Below are positions 32,229 through 36,718 of a DNA stretch of 36,718 nucleotides, piece after piece (within the stretch, counting starts at the first letter, position 1; each line of letters starts with the position of its first letter). This DNA is from Myxococcales bacterium (GTDB taxonomy: Bacteria; Myxococcota_A; Polyangia; Polyangiales; Ga0077539), in NCBI GenBank assembly GCA_016792845.1, contig JAEUKH010000036.1, positions 1-36,718 on the forward strand. The letters are read 5' to 3'. The notes beneath the pieces were generated by a model, which worked only from the letters and a program-made list of their open reading frames with translations, did no database searches and was not told the DNA's origin. Both the position numbers and the translations under genes were made by a program.

Positions 32229-32726
32229 GTGAGACCTTCGACTCAGTCTGTGTTGGCGGCGATGTTCTTCGCGGTCGCAGCGACCCGCTGCACCTCGGCG
32301 GAGTCACCGTCAGCGCGCGATGCGGGGGCCGACACTGCGGTCAGCGACGGCCCCGGCGACGCGGGCCCCGGCGACGCGGGCCCCGACCCCTGCGCGCCCC
32401 TCACCGACGGCGGATGCCGGGGCTGCACCCTCGGCGCCGCGGGCGTCAACTGCGGGTGGTGCGCCCGCGACAACACCTGCAAGCGGGGCGTCGCGTCGAT
32501 CTCGCTCGACGGCACCTGCACCGGCCCCGACTGGCGATGGACGCCCGGCACCTGCGTCACCCTCAACCCCTGCCGAGACGCCACCGACTGCGCGAGCTGC
32601 ATCGCCCGCGGCAACTGCGGCTGGTGCGTCGGCTCGAACCAGTGCCTCACGGGCATCCAAGAAGGCCCCGACGAAGGCATGTGCCCCGCCGCCCAATGGA
32701 CGTGGCAGGCCGTACGCTGCCCCTAA
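32229..32726 (+). CDS. PSI-like Cys-rich secreted protein
   Basis: A 165-aa protein with a hydrophobic signal (LAAMFFAVAATRC; a Cys at the end, but Arg before it makes a standard lipobox doubtful). An Asp/Gly/Pro linker (GDAGPGDAGPDP) follows, then two Cys-rich PSI-like units. Unit one is GCRGCTLGAAGVNCGWCARDNTC, ending near TPGTC. Unit two is NPCRDATDCASCIARGNCGWCVGSNQC, ending near AVRC. The pattern C-x2-C then NCGWC-x4-C is typical of PSI domains. The GTG start lies 4 nt after the TPR gene stop with GGAG across the junction, so it is in the TPR operon. It ends 4 nt before the convergent XRE gene. Confidence 0.78.
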   Translation: MRPSTQSVLAAMFFAVAATRCTSAESPSARDAGADTAVSDGPGDAGPGDAGPDPCAPLTDGGCRGCTLGAAGVNCGWCARDNTCKRGVASISLDGTCTGPDWRWTPGTCVTLNPCRDATDCASCIARGNCGWCVGSNQCLTGIQEGPDEGMCPAAQWTWQAVRCP

Positions 32727-32730
32727 GCCC

Positions 32731-33228
32731 TCAGCCCCCGCGCCCCGCCCGCGGCCCCGCCTCGACGCCCGAAACAGTGAGCCGCGCCGCGAGGTTCTGC
32801 GCCGTCACCGCCACGCCCTCGCGCCGCAGCCCCGCGCACACGTCGAGCCACGCCCGGGCCACCCGCGTCGCGTCGCCGGGCGGCACGACCCGCGGGTCGA
32901 CCTCTGAGAGCACCGCCACGACGAGGTTCGCGTCGCACAAGAGGTGCCCCCGGCGCGGGTCAAACACCGCGCTGACGCTCACCATCGTCGCGTCGTCGTC
33001 TGCCTCACCCGCCGCCTCGCGCTCGAAGAGCTCTGCCGGGCTCACATCGAGCGCGCGGGCCAGCGCCGCCACGGTCTCCGGCTGCACCACTCTGATTCGC
33101 CCCGTCTCGATGCGCGACACCGACTCTTGCGAGAGCCCGCTCGCCCGCGCGAGGGCGGTCTGGGTCATCGCCTGCGCAACCCGCCGCGCCCGCACCTTCG
33201 CGCCATCGACCCCATCGCCGCCATGCAT
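32731..33228 (-). CDS. XRE-family transcriptional regulator
   Basis: A 165-aa protein with an N-terminal helix-turn-helix of the Cro/CI type (residues about 11-70): VRARRVAQAMTQTALARASGLSQESVSRIETGRI, then PETVAALARALDVSPAELF. The C-terminal 90 aa have an unknown domain (DDATMVSVSAVFDPRRGHLLCDANLVVAVLSEVDPRVV) that may sense a ligand. It lies divergent from the AGPS-like gene with about 115 bp between the starts, so it may control it or itself. A second, out-of-frame ATG overlaps the start. On the minus strand GCATAC is 8 nt before the ATG and may be a -10 box. Confidence 0.88.
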   Translation of the reverse strand: MHGGDGVDGAKVRARRVAQAMTQTALARASGLSQESVSRIETGRIRVVQPETVAALARALDVSPAELFEREAAGEADDDATMVSVSAVFDPRRGHLLCDANLVVAVLSEVDPRVVPPGDATRVARAWLDVCAGLRREGVAVTAQNLAARLTVSGVEAGPRAGRGG

Positions 33229-33331
33229 CGCCGTCGGTATGCCCCGCCCGCGCCCGCGCTACAAGCCTCGCCGTGACGGCCCCCGACACCTCGACGCCCT
33301 CGCGCGACCGCAACCGCGCCGCGGTGTGTAC

Positions 33332-33337
33332 TAAACT
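33332..33337 (+). promoter_or_regulatory. TAAACT -10-like box, 6 nt before AGPS-like GTG
   Basis: TAAACT (TAnnnT) ends 6 nt before the GTG at 33344, within TGTACTAAACT, a run of A/T in a GC-rich region. No Shine-Dalgarno precedes the GTG. This fits a leaderless transcript. Confidence 0.5.
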
Positions 33338-33343
33338 CGCGGG

Positions 33344-34936
33344 GTGAGCTTGACGCGCAGCCATTGGCACTGGGGCTACTCTGAACGACTGCCCGACGAG
33401 GGCGCCCGCGAAGCGCTCGGCGGCATGGTCGAGGCCTTCCTGGGCGTCTCGCTGCCGCCGCCTTGTGCGCTCCCCGACCCCGCGGCGGCGCGCATCGCAG
33501 CGTCGCGGCGTCGCGTGCCCGAGGGCTTCGAGGCCATCGTCACCGACGCGCCGACGGTGCGCCGCGATCACACCTACGGGCGCGCGTGGCGAGACCTCTA
33601 CCGCGGGTTCGTCGGTGACTTCTCGGCGGCCCCCGACCTCGTCGCGCGCCCGCGGCACGAAGACGACGTGGCGGCGCTCCTCGCCTGGGCCTCGCGCGAG
33701 GGCGTCGTCGTCACCCCCTACGGCGGCGGCACCTCGGTGGTCGCCGGCATCGAAGCCGACCGAGACGCCCACCCCGCCACGCTCACCCTCTCGCTCGCGG
33801 CCCTCAACCGCGTGCTCGGGGTCGACCCCATCGACCGCCTCGCCGACATCGAGGCCGGGGCCACGGGGCCCGAGATCGAAGCGCAGCTCGGCCCGTTCAC
33901 CCTCCGGCACTACCCCCAGAGCTTCGAGTTTTCGACCCTCGGCGGCTGGATCGCGACCCGCGCCGGGGGCCACTTCGCGACCCGCTACACGCACATCGAC
34001 GACCGCGTCACCGCCGTGCGAATGCTCACCCCCGCGGGCGTCTGGCAGAGCGCGCGGGTGCCCGCGTCGGGAGCGGGCATCGACCCGGTGCGCCTCGTGT
34101 GCGGCTCCGAGGGCACCCTCGGGGTCATCACCCGGGCCACCGTCAGGGTGCTCCCGCGGCCCCGCTGGCGACACGCCGCGAGCCTACGATTTGAGCACTT
34201 TCACGACGCCGTCGAGGCCGCCCGGCGGGTGGCCCAGAGCGAGCTCGCGCCCGCCAACTGCCGCGTGCTCGATGCCACCGAGGCGCTCATCAACCGCGTC
34301 TCCGGCGCCGACCAGGCGAGCGTGCTCTTGCTCGGCACCGAGAGCGCCGACAGCGACCCCATCGCCGACCTCGAGCGCTGCGTGGCCCTCGCCCAGTCTG
34401 CGGGCGGGCGCCTCATCGCGCTCAAGCGCCGCGAAGACGACGGCGCGCGCGAGGCCACCGGCGCGTCGTGGCGCGAAGCCTTCCTCGACGGGCCGTACCT
34501 TCAGAGCGCGCTCTTAACGCTCGGAGTGCTCGTCGACACCTTCGAGACCGCCACCACCTGGAGCCGCTTCGCCACCCTCGACCGCGCCCTTCGCGAAGCG
34601 CTTCATGAAGTGCTCGTGCGCACCGGCGGCGCGGGGCACGTCTCGTGCCGCTTCACCCACGTCTACCCCGACGGGCCCGCGCCCTATTACACCTTCTTCA
34701 CCCGCATCGCGCCCCACGACCCCCTCGGCCAATGGGCCGCCATCAAGCACGCCGTCAGCGAGGTGCTCTCGGCCCACGGCGCCACCATCACCCACCACCA
34801 CGCCGTCGGGCGCACCCACCGCCCCTGGTTCGCGCGCGAAACGCCCGCGCCCTATCGCGCCGTGCACGAGGCCATGCGAAGGGCCCTCGACCCCGCAGCG
34901 ATCCTCGCACCGGGCGTGCTCTTCGACCGCGAGTAG
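33344..34936 (+). CDS. AGPS-like FAD-binding oxidase/transferase (ether-lipid type)
   Basis: A 530-aa flavoprotein of the FAD_binding_4/alkyl-DHAP synthase group. The N-terminal HWHWGYSERLPDE and the FAD loop PYGGGTSVVAG (residues 125-135) are present. The AGPS-type signature YPQSFEFSTLGGWIATRAGGHFATRYTHIDD follows, then CGSEGTLGVIT. At the C-terminus HHH (His484-486) sits in THHHAVGRTHRPWF, with ALDPAAILAPGVLF ending the domain. AGPS swaps the acyl chain of acyl-DHAP for an alkyl chain, making ether lipids; myxobacteria use such lipids in development. The match to AGPS is by motif; a related D-lactate or glycolate type oxidase is less likely because of the HHH and FSTLGGW motifs. GTG start, leaderless -10 box. 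Confidence 0.82.
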   Translation: MSLTRSHWHWGYSERLPDEGAREALGGMVEAFLGVSLPPPCALPDPAAARIAASRRRVPEGFEAIVTDAPTVRRDHTYGRAWRDLYRGFVGDFSAAPDLVARPRHEDDVAALLAWASREGVVVTPYGGGTSVVAGIEADRDAHPATLTLSLAALNRVLGVDPIDRLADIEAGATGPEIEAQLGPFTLRHYPQSFEFSTLGGWIATRAGGHFATRYTHIDDRVTAVRMLTPAGVWQSARVPASGAGIDPVRLVCGSEGTLGVITRATVRVLPRPRWRHAASLRFEHFHDAVEAARRVAQSELAPANCRVLDATEALINRVSGADQASVLLLGTESADSDPIADLERCVALAQSAGGRLIALKRREDDGAREATGASWREAFLDGPYLQSALLTLGVLVDTFETATTWSRFATLDRALREALHEVLVRTGGAGHVSCRFTHVYPDGPAPYYTFFTRIAPHDPLGQWAAIKHAVSEVLSAHGATITHHHAVGRTHRPWFARETPAPYRAVHEAMRRALDPAAILAPGVLFDRE

Positions 34937-34952
34937 GCGCCGCGCCCGCGCA

Positions 34953-34971
34953 ATGTTCACACTGTGAACAT
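34953..34971. repeat. 19-bp palindrome between convergent genes
   Basis: ATGTTCACACTGTGAACAT has exact 9-bp inverted arms around a central C (or an 8-bp stem with loop ACT). It fills most of the gap between the convergent AGPS-like gene and thiD, so it could act as a two-way terminator as well. It is a close relative of the site at 12199. Confidence 0.75.
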
Positions 34972-34973
34972 CG

Positions 34974-35798
34974 TCAGACGACCTCGGCTCCGTGGTTGAT
35001 GGGCCCTCGCCCGTGGCCGAGGCCGGGCGCCGTCGCGATGGCCTCGCGCACCCACCGGCGGGCGTCTCGGATGGCCTCGACGACGGGCTCTCGTCGCGCG
35101 AGCCGCGCGGCGATGGCGGCCGAGAGCGAGCACCCGGTGCCGTGGGTGTGCGGCGTGTCGATGCGGGGTCCCTCGAAGACGGTCACGGCGCCCGCTGACC
35201 AGACGAGGTCGCAGGCCTCGGCGGCGAGATGGCCGCCCTTGATCACGACGTGGCGCGGGCCGAGCGCTGCGATCTGCGCGGCGGCGCGGGCCATGGCGTC
35301 GCGGGTATTGACGGCGAAGCCGACCAGCCGAGCGGCCTCGGCGAGGTTCGGCGTCACCACGAGGGCGTGGGGCAAGAGCCGGGTCACCATCGCGGCCACG
35401 GCGGCCTCGTCGACCAGGGGCGCGCCGTGCTTGCTCACCATCACCGGGTCGACCACGAGGGGCGGAGCGCCCTCGGCCCACCGCGCGGCCACCGCCTCGA
35501 TCACCGCGGCCGAGCCCAGGGCGCCGGTCTTCGCGACCGCCACGTCGAGGTCGTCGAGCACGGCGTCGAGTTGGGCCCGCACAAAGGGCGGCGCGACCCC
35601 CTCGACGGCGCGCACCCCGACGGTGTTCTGAACCGTGAGCAAGGTCACCACGCTGGCGCCGTACACGCCGTGCGCGTGAAAGGTCTTGAGGTCAGCCTGG
35701 AGCCCCGCACCCCCCGAAGGGTCAGAGCCCGCCACGGTCAGCACCACGGGCGGAGTTTTCACCGCCGGGGCCGTAGCGCGCGGGGCCGGGTTTGTCAC
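34974..35798 (-). CDS. thiD: Hydroxymethylpyrimidine/phosphomethylpyrimidine kinase
   Basis: A 274-aa ribokinase-fold kinase of thiamine synthesis (HMP to HMP-P to HMP-PP). Family motifs: VLTVAGSDPSGGAGLQADLKTFHAHGVYGASVVTLLTVQNT at the N-terminus, VVDPVMVSKHG, VVTPNLAEAARL, VVIKGGH, and the catalytic loop HGTGCSLSAAIAA (Cys223). GTG start at 35798, 24 bp after the HEPN-like gene on the same strand, with GGAG next to it, so the start is not certain. The first 18 residues are outside the family fold. No other thi gene is in the window. Confidence 0.93.
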   Translation of the reverse strand: MTNPAPRATAPAVKTPPVVLTVAGSDPSGGAGLQADLKTFHAHGVYGASVVTLLTVQNTVGVRAVEGVAPPFVRAQLDAVLDDLDVAVAKTGALGSAAVIEAVAARWAEGAPPLVVDPVMVSKHGAPLVDEAAVAAMVTRLLPHALVVTPNLAEAARLVGFAVNTRDAMARAAAQIAALGPRHVVIKGGHLAAEACDLVWSAGAVTVFEGPRIDTPHTHGTGCSLSAAIAARLARREPVVEAIRDARRWVREAIATAPGLGHGRGPINHGAEVV

Positions 35799-35822
35799 CT
35801 CCGCCGAGCGTGCGGGCGCCGC

Positions 35823-36317
35823 TCAGGGCTGGGGCGGCGCGAGGGGGCCGAGCCGTCGCGCGGTCGCGTCGAGGAGCACCTCGTAGGTCGACCGCTCGGG
35901 CGTCGCGCGGCCGTGGAGGGTGTCGTTGCGGAGCCGCACGAGGCGGTCGAAGAGGCCGTCGCCCTCGACGATTTCGCGCACCAGCGCGCGGCCGAGGGGG
36001 TCGTTGCAAGGGAGCCTCCCGGCGCACGCTTTGATGGCCCAGACGAGCTGCCCCGCGCCCGCCTGCTCCCACCGGAACTTGCCCGCGGTGACCTCGGCGA
36101 AGAGCGCCTCGGGGCTCACCGCGAGGGCCGCGGCGAAGCACCCGAAGACCCCCCGGAGCAGCAATTCGAGGCTCTGGCCGAGGGCCGCGACGCCCCCGAG
36201 TCGCTCGGTCGGCGTGGGCGCCCCCGAGAGGCGAAGCTGCTCGCGTCGCACCCGGCCGAGAAAGGCCTCAAGCACGAAGCCGAGCGCGTAGAGCGGTTCA
36301 CCGGGCGTAGTACCCAT
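35823..36317 (-). CDS. Helical protein with HEPN-like RxxxxH motif
   Basis: A 164-aa all-helical protein. The late segment FDRLVRLRNDTLHGRATPE contains Arg130-Asn131-x3-His135, the R-N-x3-H form of the HEPN ribonuclease signature, on a helix preceded by ELLLRGVFGCFAAALA. HEPN proteins are RNases or NTase partners; the fold here is inferred from one motif. I take the ATG at 36317; a GTG at 36380 would add 21 residues, but five of that extension's first ten codons end in A or T and it would overlap a promoter and palindromes. It is divergent from the protein kinase gene and probably co-transcribed with thiD. Confidence 0.6.
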   Translation of the reverse strand: MGTTPGEPLYALGFVLEAFLGRVRREQLRLSGAPTPTERLGGVAALGQSLELLLRGVFGCFAAALAVSPEALFAEVTAGKFRWEQAGAGQLVWAIKACAGRLPCNDPLGRALVREIVEGDGLFDRLVRLRNDTLHGRATPERSTYEVLLDATARRLGPLAPPQP

Positions 36318-36324
36318 CGCGACG

Positions 36325-36354
36325 TTGACGCGATTGAACACGGTTTCGTATCGT
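36325..36354 (+). promoter_or_regulatory. Sigma70-like promoter of the Ser/Thr kinase gene
   Basis: TTGACG at 36325-36330, an 18-bp spacer and TATCGT at 36349-36354 match the housekeeping promoter consensus at 5 of 6 and 4 of 6 positions. It points toward the kinase gene, predicting a start near 36361, directly at the twin palindromes. Confidence 0.5.
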
Positions 36355-36360
36355 CGTGGC

Positions 36361-36388
36361 AACCGCGGTTTGAAAATCACACCGCGGT
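36361..36388. promoter_or_regulatory. Twin ACCGCGGT palindromes, candidate operator
   Basis: AACCGCGGTT (36361-36370) and ACCGCGGT (36381-36388, flanked by C and T) are two copies of the same palindrome with centres 19 bp apart, close to two helical turns. They sit right at the predicted kinase transcription start, a usual place for a repressor. Confidence 0.5.
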
Positions 36389-36460
36389 TCGGCGCACGGC
36401 GCGGGTGCCGTAGGGGCTCACCGCGGGCGCGGCGCCGATCGGTCGCGCGAGAGTTGACCC

Positions 36461-36718
36461 GTGCCGAGAGTCACACTTCATCCCGGAGAGCGTTTTGCGA
36501 GCGAGTACGAGGTCATCTCGAAGCTCGGCGAGGGCGGCTTTGGGAGCGTCTGGCGCGTGCGCCAAGAGAGCACCGGTCACGAGCGGGCGCTGAAGATCCT
36601 GCACCCCGAGGTGCTCATCGACCCGGCCTCGCTCAAGCGCTTCTACGAAGAGGCCAAGGTGGGCGCCCGCATCGCGAGCGAGCACATCGTCGAGGTGCAC
36701 TCGGCGGGGGTCGACCAG
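36461..36718 (+). CDS. Serine/threonine protein kinase, N-terminal part
   Basis: Cut by the right edge; 86 residues are visible from a GTG start. YEVISKLGEGGFGSVWRV is the Hanks-type nucleotide loop (Gly23, Gly25, Gly28, Val30). ALKIL holds the catalytic Lys45, and FYEEAKVGARIASEHIVEVHSAG carries the helix-C Glu (63 or 64), all as in PknB-like kinases. The active-site loop and any membrane or sensor domain lie beyond the window. About 85-100 nt of leader separates it from the predicted promoter at 36325. Confidence 0.88.
   Translation, partial: MPRVTLHPGERFASEYEVISKLGEGGFGSVWRVRQESTGHERALKILHPEVLIDPASLKRFYEEAKVGARIASEHIVEVHSAGVDQ

Noticed and set aside
34953..34971. parS or matS site
   Set aside because: TGTTCAC and GTGAACA recall parS, but the central CACGTG is replaced by an extra ACT. 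The sister site at 12199 has the GAC-ACT-GTC core of matS, yet its flanks differ and MatP is not expected in this phylum.

Overview
The window is very GC-rich (about 70% or more by eye) and compact, on both strands. Its gene content points to a predatory or saprophytic member of the Myxococcota, most like the Polyangia/Sandaracinus side of the phylum. The signs are many lipoproteins with Asp/Gly/Pro/Thr-rich linkers, MopE-type Asp/Cys metal-binding motifs, DUF1592 plus DUF1552 proteins, a giant TPR protein, a Ser/Thr kinase and an AGPS-like ether-lipid enzyme. This assignment is inference from families; there is no 16S rRNA or marker gene here.

Layout, left to right. 0.2-5.6 kb: a kelch-like lipoprotein (-) divergent from arginine decarboxylase speA (+), then a membrane protein (-) and an alpha/beta hydrolase (+) whose start codons overlap. 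5.7-9.9 kb: a small peptidoglycan-binding protein, tRNA-Pro(GGG), surE, then on the minus strand a lipoprotein, a PrsW-like protease and menC. 10.1-12.2 kb: an accessory island. Two 84-bp, 92% identical, imperfectly palindromic direct repeats bracket a phage-baseplate gene remnant, a long promoter region and a translationally coupled pair made of an unknown 260-aa protein and a PIN-domain nuclease. 12.3-16.1 kb: a cytoplasmic six-bladed propeller, an HU-family protein and an 874-aa lipoprotein.

16.1-24.2 kb: a minus-strand operon (DUF1592, DUF1552, SUMF1-like, YkgJ-like) divergent from two large cysteine-rich lipoproteins. This is a surface or periplasmic gene set with haem-type and metal-binding motifs. 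24.4-32.7 kb: a 2,591-aa TPR protein and a coupled PSI-like Cys-rich secreted protein. 32.7-36.7 kb: an XRE regulator divergent from an AGPS-like flavoenzyme, then thiD behind a HEPN-like helical protein, and the start of a Ser/Thr protein kinase cut by the window edge.

The main items for follow-up are five. First, the repeat-bracketed PIN cassette. Second, three closely related AT-rich palindromes of 19 bp, one of them inside surE. Third, a three-fold 11-bp-period direct repeat upstream of the TPR gene. Fourth, recurrent TAnnnT boxes 6-8 nt before start codons, suggesting leaderless mRNAs. Fifth, tandem ACCGCGGT palindromes at the predicted start of kinase transcription. I see no CRISPR array, rRNA, complete insertion sequence or integrase.
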